A DNA stretch of 64,000 bases. Origin: Stappia sp. BW2. Lineage in GTDB: Bacteria > Pseudomonadota > Alphaproteobacteria > Rhizobiales > Stappiaceae. Below are positions 47,424 through 56,700 of the stretch, piece after piece. The notes beneath the pieces were generated by a model. It did no database searches, was not told where the DNA came from, and was given only the letters and a program-made list of their open reading frames with translations. The translations under genes were made by a program, and so were the position numbers. Each line of letters starts with the position of its first letter. The first letter of the stretch is position 1. The DNA lies in the NCBI RefSeq assembly GCF_008107695.1, contig NZ_VIRG01000070.1:1798001-1862000 (forward strand), given 5' to 3'.

Positions 47424-48323
47424 ATGGGTTCATCGCATTCGCGGACAGCCTGCCAGGCAAAGGGGTTGCTTGAGAGGCTTTCCTTGAGGTTGTCCCTTGC
47501 TCCTGTGATTTGCGGCTCAATGCTGTTTTGGGCGACCGCGCCCGCAATTGCCGGCCATTCAAGCGAGTGTCCGGTCAGCGAAGATATCGTCATTGCGGCA
47601 GAAGATTCCTTTTTTCCTTACTCAGGCTTTTACCAGGGAGAGCTTCGCGGATTTGCCGTCGACCTCATCAACGCGGCTTTCAATGCGGAACAGTGCTCCG
47701 TCATACTCAATGTCATGCCCTATAACAGGTGCGTCCGGAAGGTCGCCCAGGGTCGGCAACTCGCGTGTTTCACCACCACCGGGTCGGACGAAAACCGGCG
47801 GAACTACATTTTTCATCAGACGCCCCTCTTTTTCGAAAGGGTCCTGGTTTACAGCCATCCGGAAAATACTGCGGAATTTGATCCCGACTTCTTCAAGAAC
47901 AAGACCTTTTCAGTGGTCAGAGGCTACACTTATACCGACGCGTTCGATGCAGATGAGACGATTGCAAAGGTGGAAGTGGACTCAGATCTGCAAACACTCG
48001 CGCTGACCGCAAAGGGACGCACCGACTACGCCATCGTTTACGAAAAGGTCGCGGCGTTCCACATCAGCAACAGCCAGTACCTGGTCTCTCCGGCTCCGAT
48101 AGCCAGACATGAACTCGCCAGATTGGGTCTGTTCGTGTCTTTCTCAAAAAAAATGCCCGAGCGGTCGAAGGCGGTGGCCGCCGTCCTCGACCGGGGACTG
48201 AACGCCATCCACAAAGATGGAACCTATGGTGAAATTGAAGCCAACTGGGACGAGTGGCTGCAGCACGGACTGAAAGAAGGACGACCGGCCCCGCACTGGG
48301 AAAGTGGACAGAACGCAAAGTAA
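47424..48323 (+). CDS. Orphan periplasmic binding protein, amino-acid (SBP_bac_3) type
   Basis: From the ATG at 47424 the product is 299 residues; a TTG at 47412 is an alternative start. The hydrophobic stretch LAPVICGSMLFWATAPAIA ends near residue 43, giving a signal peptide. The rest has the two-lobe binding-protein pattern: IVIAAEDSFFPYSGFYQGELRGFAVDLINAA (residues about 54-84, quoted as IVIAAEDSFFPYSG and GFAVDLINAA), then YAIVYEKVAAF near 201. Three cysteines lie in the first third. No permease or ATPase gene is beside it. It is followed at once by the trp leader promoter. Confidence 0.82.
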   Translation: MGSSHSRTACQAKGLLERLSLRLSLAPVICGSMLFWATAPAIAGHSSECPVSEDIVIAAEDSFFPYSGFYQGELRGFAVDLINAAFNAEQCSVILNVMPYNRCVRKVAQGRQLACFTTTGSDENRRNYIFHQTPLFFERVLVYSHPENTAEFDPDFFKNKTFSVVRGYTYTDAFDADETIAKVEVDSDLQTLALTAKGRTDYAIVYEKVAAFHISNSQYLVSPAPIARHELARLGLFVSFSKKMPERSKAVAAVLDRGLNAIHKDGTYGEIEANWDEWLQHGLKEGRPAPHWESGQNAK

Positions 48324-48325
48324 GC

Positions 48326-48355
48326 TTTTTTCGTTGCCTTACAGATCCGTATAAT
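48326..48355 (+). promoter_or_regulatory. Promoter of the trp leader transcript
   Basis: A TATAAT hexamer at 48350-48355 stands about 15 bases before the ATG of the leader peptide; the -35 region is T-rich (TTTTTTCG) and weak. Transcription would start near 48361-48363, leaving fewer than ten bases before the start codon. Confidence 0.65.
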
Positions 48356-48369
48356 CTATCCCTCTTGCC

Positions 48370-48417
48370 ATGAACATGAACCTGAAAGCAGCTTGGTGGT
48401 GGCGCGGCGCGAAATAG
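48370..48417 (+). CDS. trpL: Trp leader peptide TrpL (15 aa)
   Basis: The frame reads MNMNLKAAWWWRGAK, with three consecutive TGG codons at 48394-48402. It is followed by the attenuator hairpin and then trpE(G). Tandem Trp codons let the ribosome stall when charged tRNA-Trp is scarce. In Sinorhizobium, the same element also gives a separate small RNA and a peptide with other roles; whether that holds here is unknown. The start is almost at the 5' end of the predicted transcript. Confidence 0.9.
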   Translation: MNMNLKAAWWWRGAK

Positions 48418-48457
48418 GCGGCCAGCAATCACTCATGCTCTGAAGGGATCGAGTATC

Positions 48458-48502
48458 CAACCAAAGGCCGCCGCGGGACACCGCTGGCGGCCTTGGTTCT
48501 TT
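48458..48502 (+). terminator. Attenuator hairpin of trpE(G)
   Basis: AACCAAAGGCCGCC (from 48459) pairs with GGCGGCCTTGGTT (48486-48498) apart from one bulged A, and TCTTTAT follows. The core arms are AAGGCCGCC (48464-48472) and GGCGGCCTT (48486-48494). It lies between trpL and trpE(G), as expected for transcription attenuation. Confidence 0.85.
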
Positions 48503-48545
48503 ATAAGGCCGTCGCAAAGGCAGCCACCAGAACGGGACAAGAAAT

Positions 48546-50732
48546 ATGCCGGTGCTGGCAGACCAGACCTATGAAACCGACTGCGGAATTACCATTCTGC
48601 GCACATCGCGCCCTTCCGACTACGAAACCGGAACGTCTGAGTGGATTGACCGGCTGGATGCCGAATTGGGGGCAGTGCTTTCCTCCTCCTATGAATATCC
48701 CGGCCGGTACACGCGCTGGGACATGGCGCTGGTGAACCCGCCTCTGGTGCTGGAAGCCAAGGACAGACAGGTCGAGATCCGTGCGTTGAACGATCGCGGC
48801 AGTTTGCTGCTGCCGGCAATCGCAGCGGTCTTGAAAAAATGCGACGATGTGGAAACGTTCGAAGCCGACGCCGCCAGGATCGAGCTTACGGTCAGGCGGC
48901 CCGGGCGGTTGTTCAACGAAGAAGAACGCTCCCGCCAGCCGTCAACCTTCACCATCATACGCGCTCTGAAGGACATGTTTGCCTGCGGCGATGACCAGCT
49001 CGGCCTCTATGGCGCTTTCGGCTATGATGTTGCCTTTCAGTTTGAACCCATTGAGCAGAAGCTCGACCGGCCGGGCGACCAGCGAGATGTCGTGCTGTTT
49101 CTGCCCGACGAAATTCTGATCGTCGATCACCACGGCAAGCGCGCCTACGTTCTGGAATATGACTTTGTTGTTGGCGGCCGAACCACAAAGGGCATGGAAC
49201 GGACAGGGTCCAGCCACCAATATACGCCGGCAAACCAGGATCCCGGCCGCGGTGACCATGAGCCCGGGGAGTATGCAAAGCTCGTCGAGAAGGCCAAGGA
49301 TTATTTCCGCAGAGGCGATCTGTTCGAGACCGTGCCGGGCCAGACCTTCTACGAGCCTTGCGCCAATCCTCCGTCCGCCGTTTCGCGGCGCCTTGCTCAA
49401 ATCAATCCCTCCCCCTATTCGTTCTTCTTCAATCTGGGCAATCAGGAATATCTCGTCGGCGCTTCGCCGGAAATGTATGTGCGGGTCACCGGTGGTCGCC
49501 GGGTTGAAACCTGCCCGATTTCCGGCACGATCCGACGTGGCAAGAACGCTATTGAAGACGAAGCGCAAATCCGCAAGCTTTTGAATTCCGCCAAGGACGA
49601 AGCGGAACTGACCATGTGTTCCGACGTCGACCGGAACGACAAGAGCCGTGTGTGTGTGCCAGGCTCGGTCCGCGTCATCGGGCGGCGGCAAATCGAGATG
49701 TACTCGCGATTGATCCACACGGTGGACCACATCGAGGGCATCCTGCGTGAGGATATGGATGCACTGGACGCGTTCCTGTCGCACACGTGGGCGGTGACCG
49801 TGACCGGTGCGCCCAAACGCTGGGCAATGCAGTTCATCGAGGACCATGAAAAGTCCCCCCGTGCCTGGTATGGCGGCGCCATTGGCGCGATCCTCTTCAA
49901 TGGCGACATGAACACCGGGCTGACGTTGCGCACCGTTCGCATCAAGGATGGCATGGCCCAGATCCGTGCTGGTGCAACCTTGCTTTACGACAGTGTTCCG
50001 GAAGACGAGGAAGCCGAAACCGAACTGAAGGCGGAAGCCATGCGGGCCGCTGTCCGCGAGGCCGGTCTCGCGGTAAACGCGCAGGAAAAACACGAGAACC
50101 ATAAACCTGGTCAAGGTCTCAAGATCCTGCTGGTCGACCACGAAGACAGTTTCGTGCACACGCTCGCCAACTACTTCCGCCAGACCGGCGCGGAGGTCGT
50201 CACCTACCGGACCCCGGTGGCGGACCATGTTTTCCACGACGTCAATCCGGATCTGGTGGTGCTGTCACCTGGCCCGGGCAACCCGAAGGACTTTGACTGC
50301 GCTGCCACTATCGGACGGGCACGGGCACGGGCTCTGCCTATCTTCGGTGTCTGCCTTGGACTGCAGGCGCTTTCCGAATACTTCGGTGCGGAACTGGGAC
50401 AACTCGACATCCCGATGCACGGCAAACCCTCGCCGATTTCGGTTTCAGGTAATTCCATCCTGTTTGAAGGCCTCAACGCGCCTGTGGTCGTGGGGCGTTA
50501 CCATTCGCTTCATGCCAAACGGGACACCGTTCCGGCTGACATACGCGTTACGGCGGAGACCGAGGACGGTGTCGTGATGGCGATCGAACACCAAAAAGAA
50601 GCGATCGCCGCGGTTCAGTTCCATCCGGAATCGATCATGTCGCTGGATCAGGATGCTGGTCACAAGATAATCGAGAACGTGGTCAGCCGTCTCGTCTCGG
50701 CAAAAGTCCAGCAGGCCTCAGCAGCCTCCTGA
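48546..50732 (+). CDS. trpE(G): Anthranilate synthase, fused TrpE and TrpG
   Basis: The 728-residue fusion has TrpE sequence first: [11 protein letters not shown] near residue 38, [15 protein letters not shown] near 152, then [23 protein letters not shown] near 278 (quoted as [10 protein letters not shown] and LVGASPEMY), and [11 protein letters not shown] near 357, a core chorismate-enzyme motif. The C-terminal glutamine amidotransferase (about 530-725) has [27 protein letters not shown] with the catalytic cysteine near residue 605 and the HPES catalytic histidine near 697. It makes anthranilate from chorismate and glutamine. Fusion plus attenuation is typical of rhizobia and relatives. Confidence 0.96.
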   Translation: MPVLADQTYETDCGITILRTSRPSDYETGTSEWIDRLDAELGAVLSSSYEYPGRYTRWDMALVNPPLVLEAKDRQVEIRALNDRGSLLLPAIAAVLKKCDDVETFEADAARIELTVRRPGRLFNEEERSRQPSTFTIIRALKDMFACGDDQLGLYGAFGYDVAFQFEPIEQKLDRPGDQRDVVLFLPDEILIVDHHGKRAYVLEYDFVVGGRTTKGMERTGSSHQYTPANQDPGRGDHEPGEYAKLVEKAKDYFRRGDLFETVPGQTFYEPCANPPSAVSRRLAQINPSPYSFFFNLGNQEYLVGASPEMYVRVTGGRRVETCPISGTIRRGKNAIEDEAQIRKLLNSAKDEAELTMCSDVDRNDKSRVCVPGSVRVIGRRQIEMYSRLIHTVDHIEGILREDMDALDAFLSHTWAVTVTGAPKRWAMQFIEDHEKSPRAWYGGAIGAILFNGDMNTGLTLRTVRIKDGMAQIRAGATLLYDSVPEDEEAETELKAEAMRAAVREAGLAVNAQEKHENHKPGQGLKILLVDHEDSFVHTLANYFRQTGAEVVTYRTPVADHVFHDVNPDLVVLSPGPGNPKDFDCAATIGRARARALPIFGVCLGLQALSEYFGAELGQLDIPMHGKPSPISVSGNSILFEGLNAPVVVGRYHSLHAKRDTVPADIRVTAETEDGVVMAIEHQKEAIAAVQFHPESIMSLDQDAGHKIIENVVSRLVSAKVQQASAAS

Positions 50733-50781
50733 ACAGCCAATGGCGGGCCAAAACCTGCCATTTCTGTCTGTTGCACTTACC

Positions 50782-50814
50782 AACGGCGCCATTGATGGCG
50801 CCGTTTCATTTTTT
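50782..50814 (+). terminator. Intrinsic terminator, trpE(G)
   Basis: AACGGCGCCAT (50782-50792) and ATGGCGCCGTT (50795-50805) form a perfect 11-bp stem, followed by TCATTTTTT. Confidence 0.92.
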
Positions 50815-51037
50815 CCCAATCAACGTCTTGTTTTTCAATTCGGTTTCTCTACGCGTGCACGATGTTCAATTCGCCATTTTGTTCCTGGAATTTTGCGATT
50901 TCGCACTGAAATTTTCGTGACTTAAAATTCGGAACCAATCCGGATGCCATCGCATTTTCTCCTCGACCGCCACAACGGTACGGACAACAGATCAACGTCC
51001 CGCCGCTGTATTTGTCAAAGTTTGAAGGAGAAAACTG

Positions 51038-51376
51038 ATGCTTACCCTTAAGAAGACGATCGTTCCCCTCATGAGTGCTTTCATCGCCTCCACCGCTATG
51101 GTCGGCTTTGCACAGGCAGACGACCCTTGCGGCAGCGACGGCAGCGGCGACAAGCCGATTACCGAGTGTCCTGCGGCTAACGCAGAAGCTGCTGCACAGG
51201 CACCTGTCGATAGCACCAAAAACATGGTTGGTGACCTTGATGGCGACAAGCCGTTGACGGCCGAGCAGCAGGTTACAGGCGATGCCGTAAACCACGCTTC
51301 GACCTCAATGGACCTGAATGGTGACGAACCGACCAACCAGCCGATCATCGACACCACCAACGGTAACGACTCCTAA
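51038..51376 (+). CDS. Small secreted protein with GDKP/GDEP repeats
   Basis: A GAAGGAG site precedes the ATG; the product is 112 residues. The first 27 residues are a signal peptide (VPLMSAFIASTAMVGFAQA), leaving an acidic mature chain of about 85 residues. Three short repeats are visible: GSGDKPIT, DGDKPLT and NGDEPTN. Two cysteines (residues about 31 and 44) could form one disulfide. I do not recognise the family. A strong terminator follows, so it is an independent unit. The GDxP repeats resemble calcium-loop spacing but no full EF-hand is present. Confidence 0.7.
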   Translation: MLTLKKTIVPLMSAFIASTAMVGFAQADDPCGSDGSGDKPITECPAANAEAAAQAPVDSTKNMVGDLDGDKPLTAEQQVTGDAVNHASTSMDLNGDEPTNQPIIDTTNGNDS

Positions 51377-51396
51377 CAAGAGCCGTGAAAAATAGT

Positions 51397-51423
51397 CGCG
51401 CCTTCAAGGCGCGGCTTTTTTTT
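51397..51423 (+). terminator. Intrinsic terminator, small secreted protein
   Basis: CGCGCC (51397-51402) and GGCGCG (51408-51413) form the stem around TTCAA, followed by GC and nine T. It closes the gene at 51038. Confidence 0.93.
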
Positions 51424-52217
51424 GCCTTTCTCACGCTTCGGGCGCTCGCTTCCCTTCCCTATCTTTTCGAGAAATACTCCCACCGCCGGACCAAATATCT
51501 CAAAGATATATCAGAGAAATCTCTCTCACATATTCTCCTTGCCGCTCCAGGCATATTGATCGCCGGTGATTTGGGATATCGATTTCGCGAATCTCTCGTC
51601 CGCACGCCGATTTGATTTCACGTCCTGGACCCATCAGCTCACGAAAGAGCGTATCGATGCTTCCCGTAGGTTCGGTCGCAACGCTCCCTGCTTTCGTTGC
51701 CAAACGGACGTGGGATTTCAAGAGCAAAGCAGGACTTCACTCTCGCTCAGCTTTTCCCGATGTTCGCAACGCCAGCGCATGCGGACGTTTATTTTGTTCT
51801 TTTCACGAAATGGCGCACCAACCGAAGCAGCAATCTGGCTGACATGATCGGGTGACCAACCAGGCTGACCGAAAGTCCGGAAGGCAGTGACTCTCTCCTG
51901 GGCACGATCTGCATTTTAAGCGGTATCGGCGAGGTCGAGGCCTGTAAGCGGACAGCCGGCCCACTTCAAATAAACTCATGCCTCAAACAACTGAGCAACT
52001 GAATCTAAATATTACGTAACGTCATTTTCGTATCGAAAAATGATTGTCTACCCCAATGGCTCATAAGCTTTGGCATATGCTGAAGACTGCGTGACCAGAA
52101 GAAAGTTGATTAACGGACTACAACAGAGTTCTATGGATTTACGTCGGCAGATTTATTCCGCCCTTCATTGTTGGAAAGTAAAAACATAATTCCTGTCAAA
52201 ACAGGATTTAGGGAGAC
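51424..52217. other. Gene-poor, A+T-rich spacer, no supported gene
   Basis: About 790 bases hold no frame with plausible codon use, ribosome site and start together. The base composition is visibly richer in A+T than the flanking genes, with ATATCT/AGATAT inverted repeat near 51495-51509. Short open frames here translate to low-complexity, arginine- and serine-rich peptides typical of chance. The promoter for the gene at 52218 must lie at the right end. Confidence 0.5.
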
Positions 52218-53153
52218 ATGATGGCCGGAAGTGCACCAGAGGCCAGGACACGACGCGCCCCGTCGTGGAGGACCGCACGCCGCTTTTTCACAGCGGCCGC
52301 GCTTCTGACGTTGCCGTACTGCGGGCCTTTGTCCGCCGACGATGGCGTCGTGCTGAAAAATCATATTCTCGGTCTTGGAACATGCCCGCCCTGGAACCCG
52401 CAATCGGTCGAAATCTGCCGTCATAGCGTCGACAAGGTGATGACGGCGCTGGCCCCAAGGCTGGACGTTGGACCAGAGCGGCAACACATGCTTGTCAACG
52501 AGGGAGCCAGTGCAGCAGCGCTCAAACTCAAGGCAACCGAGTTCGCCAACACACTCGGCAGCGAAGACCGGCTGATCATTTATGCCAACTTGCCGCTTGG
52601 TCTTGTCGACCTGGCCGACGGCGATGGCGCAAGCATCTACGCACTCGAACTATGGGCCAATGCGGAACCGGAAACGTCGCTCCAGGCAATCGGCGATGGC
52701 ACCTGGATGTCCGCATCTGCTTTTGCGGCCCTCATCCATGCCATTCCCGCCGGTGAGGTCATTGTCATTCTGGATGCCAACAATCCCCAGGCGCTTGACC
52801 TTGGCCTTCTGGAACATCATTCGGTCGACGACAAGAACAGGCCAGAAGCTCTTGTGATTTCTTCCGGTCCGGGCCAGGCAGCCAACTATTCCGCAGACCG
52901 AACGATTTCTCTGTTCGCAAAGCATCTCGCATTGGCACTGCACTCCGACGAAGGAACGTTGCAGGACGTCATGACCACCGCCGTAAACGGAACGCGTCAG
53001 GCAGCCATTCCCATTTGTGCCGAGTTGAACGAAAAGCGCGGCGAGACCAGCGAACCGCATCCTGACTGTACGCAGGTGCCGGAAATACATGATCCCGATA
53101 CATTGCTGAACCGGACCGCGCTGCTGCCGCTGACTGAAACTGGTGTGAACTGA
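52218..53153 (+). CDS. Exported caspase-fold-like protein, probably catalytically inactive
   Basis: The ATG at 52218 follows GGGAGAC, giving 311 residues. A signal peptide is suggested by FFTAAALLTLPYCGPLSA ending near residue 40. The middle resembles caspase/metacaspase strands: DRLIIYANLPLG (residues 117-128) where YxGHG is expected, VIVILDANNPQA (181-192) where DxCHSG is expected, and ALVISSGPGQAAN (211-223) where a strand with SxxxQxA is usual. Both catalytic residues are missing. The fold reading is inference from the strand pattern. It is convergent with the Amt-GGDEF-EAL gene, 10 bases between stops. Confidence 0.6.
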   Translation: MMAGSAPEARTRRAPSWRTARRFFTAAALLTLPYCGPLSADDGVVLKNHILGLGTCPPWNPQSVEICRHSVDKVMTALAPRLDVGPERQHMLVNEGASAAALKLKATEFANTLGSEDRLIIYANLPLGLVDLADGDGASIYALELWANAEPETSLQAIGDGTWMSASAFAALIHAIPAGEVIVILDANNPQALDLGLLEHHSVDDKNRPEALVISSGPGQAANYSADRTISLFAKHLALALHSDEGTLQDVMTTAVNGTRQAAIPICAELNEKRGETSEPHPDCTQVPEIHDPDTLLNRTALLPLTETGVN

Positions 53154-53163
53154 ACTATCCGGG

Positions 53164-56100
53164 TCAGCTCGCCAAAGTGGTCTGATGGAGAGCTTCGAAG
53201 GTTTGCTGCCCATCGAAACTCAAACGGTCCAGCGCCTCACTCACGTCTTGAGAAATCGCTTGCACACGTTTTGCTGCCGGTGCGGGCATGCCGATCAGAA
53301 AGCCCTGGGCCTCGTGGCATCCACGCTGGGCCACAAGGCAAAGCTTCTCGACGTCTTCCACACCTTCGGCCACGACCCGCATCTTGAACGTCTTGCCAAG
53401 CCTGACAACCGTTTCGATGATTGCGAGCGAGCCGTAATTGTGTTGCGCCTCTGAAACGAAGGACCGGTCGATCTTGACGCAATCGAACGGAAAGCGACTC
53501 AGATAGCTCAGGGACGAATAACCGACGCCAAAGTCGTCCAGGGCAATCCTCACCCCGATTTCCTTCAGACGTTTCAGCACGGCCAATGCCCGGGCATCAT
53601 CCTCGATAAGCGTGTTTTCCGTGATCTCCAGTTCAATCCGCTCTGCCGCAACACCGGACGTCTCGATGGCCTTTCGCACAACGTCGACGAAATCCCTGTC
53701 GCGGAACTGAACGGGGCTGACATTGATACTGATGCTGGCGCTGGTGATCGTCGTCGCGGCAATCCGCAAAGCTTCGGCCAAGACGTACTTCCCGATTGGC
53801 ACGATCTGGCCGGAGGCCTCTGCAACCGAAATGAACTCATCTGGACTGACAAGCCCGCGGTCCGGATGGTTCCAGCGGATGAGCGCTTCGTAGCTGACGA
53901 TCTCCGAAGTGGCCAGACACATGCGCGGCTGGAAAAACAGTTCGAATTCGCCCGCCGAAAGCGCGGCATTCATGTCCTTTTCCAACGTCCGGCGCTGGCG
54001 GACTTCGTCCCCCATGCCCGGCAGGAACACACAATAGGTGTGCCGTCCCGCGTTCTTGGCATTGTAAAGCGCTATGTCAGCGTTGGAAATGATCTGATCT
54101 TCGGCGTCAAAGCCGGTCATCAGGGCAACACCGATACTGGCGCCCGGCTTGAGGATAAGCCCATGACCGCAATCTATCGGTTCGGACAGAACCTTGACCA
54201 GACGCATGGCCATGTCCTCTGCCTGATTGGCGAACTGAAGGCCGTTCTGAATGATCGCAAACTCATCGCCACCAAGGCGCGACACGGTATCGCCATGCCT
54301 GCACCACTGGCGCAAGCGATCAGCAGTGACCCTGATGACGGTGTCACCGACGGGATGACCGTGGAGATCGTTGATGTCCTTGAAGCGATCCAGATCAATG
54401 ATCAGCAGCGCGGCGGAAAGACCATGCCGTTTGCACTTGCCTATGGCCTTGTTCAATTCCGCGTTGAAGACGGCGCGATTGGGCAGATCCGTCAGAGGGT
54501 CGTGTTGTGCCAGATGCAGGATCTGGGCTTCGGCCTTCTTCCGTTCCCTCAGATCGACCAACGCTGATACGCGCGTGGGTACGCCGCGATAGGAAATCAC
54601 CCGGGTGCGGATTTCGACCGGCACCCGTTCGCCGGAACGGCTGATCAGCGTAACCTCGCGCGGCTCCTTCTCTGCCTTGACCAGATGATCCTCGAGCTTG
54701 CCTGCCAGTTCGTTGTCTACAAACTCGTAAAGGCCTCGCATCTTCAGCTCTTCAATCCGGTAGCCAATAAGATCTTCGAAAGTCTTGTTGCCGTCCAGTA
54801 CGCGGCCGTCGACCGAGATCACGATGGCGTCGAATGTTGCATTGGCAAGGGCTGAAAGACGCTCGGCCTCTTCGCGCGTGCGCTTGGCGTCTGCTGCGCG
54901 GTGGTGTGCCTGCTCCTCGTTCTGAACAGTGTCCATGAGCGCATTGAAGAGGCGTGTCAAACGTTCTGAATCTTCGCCCTTGGCAACAGACAATCTCATG
55001 GAAAGATCGGCCTTGCCCGCGATCAGCCGGTCAAGAGCCTCTTCCACATGGCCGATGCCGAGCCTTGTGCCATGTTCTGCTTCGTTAAGACCAAGATCTT
55101 CGCTGGCCGCGTCGAGCCGCATCGGCTGGAGCCTGTTGAGGACGGACAGGACAAACCAGCCAGCCCCGAAACTCCAGACAAAGCAAGCGAGCGCGCCGGT
55201 GAACTGGACCAGAAATTGCGGCAGATGAGCGCCCATGGGCAACCGCTCAGCGGGGGCAAGCAACGCGAGTCCCAGTGTTCCGGCAACGCCTGCAAATCCG
55301 TGAACACCGATGGCCCCGACAGGATCGTCTATCTTCAGTGTGCGTTCCAGAAAGACCGCACCGAAGATCGCAAAGGCACCACCGGCCGCGCCAATAACAA
55401 GCGCGCCAGCAGGGGTCAGCACATGGCAGCCTGCCGTCACTGCGACGAGACCACCCAAAAGGCCAGAGATCGAGTTTTCCGGCAGAATGACCTTGTCCCT
55501 CATACGACCCAGAAAATACCCTGCTCCCGTTCCCGCAGCGGCGGCAATCACGGTGTTGGCGAGTATCATGGGCACATGCCAGGACGCCGCGAGCGTGGAC
55601 CCGCCATTGAAACCCAGCCAGCCGACAAACAGGATCAGCGCTCCGGAGGTTGCCAGAACCGAACTGTGGCCCTGGATGCGATGGGCGCGTCCGTCCTCAC
55701 CGAACCGACCGGATCTCGGCCCCAGGATCACACAAGCGGCGAGAGCGATCCATGCGCCTGTGCCATGCACCACCGTCGAGCCGGCAAAGTCGACGAACCC
55801 AATATCGGCAAGCATCGCCTTTGCATCGGAAAACAAGGCTTCGCCCCAGGCCCAGTGAGCAAAGATCGGGTAAATCAGACCGGCGGTCAGGACCGAGCAC
55901 CAGACATAGGCCGACAGACGCATGCGTTCTGCCACCGCGCCTGAGATGATTGTCGCCGCCGTACCGCAGAACATGACCTGGAATGCAAAAATGGTCAGGC
56001 CCCACGGATCAAGGTCCGAAAGACCAAAAAGCCGAGGATCGAACCCTGTAAACCAGCTTCCGCCTGCACCAAAGGCCAGTGAAAAGCCGAACAATGCGAA

Positions 56101-56358
56101 AATCAGAACGGAAACGGCAATGTCGAGAAGGTTTTTCTGGGCAACGTTGATGGAATTCTTGGACCGGACAAGGCCAGCCTCAAGCAACATGAAGCCCACC
56201 TGCATCAGCAACACCAGTCCGGCTGCCAGCAGCACCCAGACCATGTCCAGGCTCTTCTGAAACGACGCCATGTCAATTGCCTGCGCCGCAATTGCCGGCT
56301 CTGTCGCCAGAACACCGGCACCGCAGAGAACAGATCTGATGTATGCCGCCCGGTTCAT
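53164..56358 (-). CDS. Ammonium transporter fused to HAMP-like, PAS, GGDEF and EAL domains
   Basis: Starting MNRAAYIRSV with a signal-like N-terminus, the product is 1064 residues; an ATG at 56394 would add 12. Residues about 28-410 are an Amt channel: the pore histidines are in VVHGTGAW (198) and GVHGFAGVAG (353), and HWAWG follows the third quarter. A HAMP-like and coiled segment lies about 435-505, and a PAS domain about 505-610. GGDEF is intact (SRLGGDEF, 696-700) with an inhibitory RHGD five residues before it, and EAL is intact (YEALIRW, 824-826; DDFGVGYSS; KIDRSF). It could make and break c-di-GMP in response to ammonium. Confidence 0.93.
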   Translation of the reverse strand: MNRAAYIRSVLCGAGVLATEPAIAAQAIDMASFQKSLDMVWVLLAAGLVLLMQVGFMLLEAGLVRSKNSINVAQKNLLDIAVSVLIFALFGFSLAFGAGGSWFTGFDPRLFGLSDLDPWGLTIFAFQVMFCGTAATIISGAVAERMRLSAYVWCSVLTAGLIYPIFAHWAWGEALFSDAKAMLADIGFVDFAGSTVVHGTGAWIALAACVILGPRSGRFGEDGRAHRIQGHSSVLATSGALILFVGWLGFNGGSTLAASWHVPMILANTVIAAAAGTGAGYFLGRMRDKVILPENSISGLLGGLVAVTAGCHVLTPAGALVIGAAGGAFAIFGAVFLERTLKIDDPVGAIGVHGFAGVAGTLGLALLAPAERLPMGAHLPQFLVQFTGALACFVWSFGAGWFVLSVLNRLQPMRLDAASEDLGLNEAEHGTRLGIGHVEEALDRLIAGKADLSMRLSVAKGEDSERLTRLFNALMDTVQNEEQAHHRAADAKRTREEAERLSALANATFDAIVISVDGRVLDGNKTFEDLIGYRIEELKMRGLYEFVDNELAGKLEDHLVKAEKEPREVTLISRSGERVPVEIRTRVISYRGVPTRVSALVDLRERKKAEAQILHLAQHDPLTDLPNRAVFNAELNKAIGKCKRHGLSAALLIIDLDRFKDINDLHGHPVGDTVIRVTADRLRQWCRHGDTVSRLGGDEFAIIQNGLQFANQAEDMAMRLVKVLSEPIDCGHGLILKPGASIGVALMTGFDAEDQIISNADIALYNAKNAGRHTYCVFLPGMGDEVRQRRTLEKDMNAALSAGEFELFFQPRMCLATSEIVSYEALIRWNHPDRGLVSPDEFISVAEASGQIVPIGKYVLAEALRIAATTITSASISINVSPVQFRDRDFVDVVRKAIETSGVAAERIELEITENTLIEDDARALAVLKRLKEIGVRIALDDFGVGYSSLSYLSRFPFDCVKIDRSFVSEAQHNYGSLAIIETVVRLGKTFKMRVVAEGVEDVEKLCLVAQRGCHEAQGFLIGMPAPAAKRVQAISQDVSEALDRLSFDGQQTFEALHQTTLAS

Positions 56359-56700
56359 TATGTAATTGCCCCACCAGCTCGGAAACAAGGGCATGATTTC
56401 GGTTAGAGGTTAATTCTGTATTGCTAATTTCAACAAGTGTTTTACCCAAAAATGAATGCACACTTCTTCAGCAACCTCCGCAAAACTGTCAAAAATCCTT
56501 TTTTTAAATCAAGCAATTGTAATAATTAACTTAATTCCGCTGACGCCAGTTCCAGCAGCAAAATCTTCCGTTAGGAGACCATGCTCAAAATTGAAGCAGC
56601 TAACAATTTGTAAAATCGGTAGAAATTCGGTCAAAACCTGCAGATTTCGACGCAAATGAACCGTCACTAGACACCACGAGGACGCATCAATCTTCGCGTG
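56359..56700. promoter_or_regulatory. Promoter region of the Amt-GGDEF-EAL gene, no gene
   Basis: This A+T-rich 340-bp stretch, with short open frames of unlikely composition, must contain the promoter. I looked for an NtrC site (TGCAC with GTGCA) and found none. Confidence 0.4.

Noticed and set aside
48942-50237. 431-codon minus-strand frame opposite trpE(G)
   Set aside because: It mirrors the fused enzyme's codons, and no start or ribosome site supports it.
51566-51847. Short frames in the A+T-rich gap
   Set aside because: Arginine- and serine-rich translations with stops nearby and no ribosome site; no coding-type third-base pattern.
56359-56700. NtrC or RpoN elements for the Amt fusion
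   Set aside because: No TGCAC/GTGCA pair and no clear GG-GC -24/-12 element was found.
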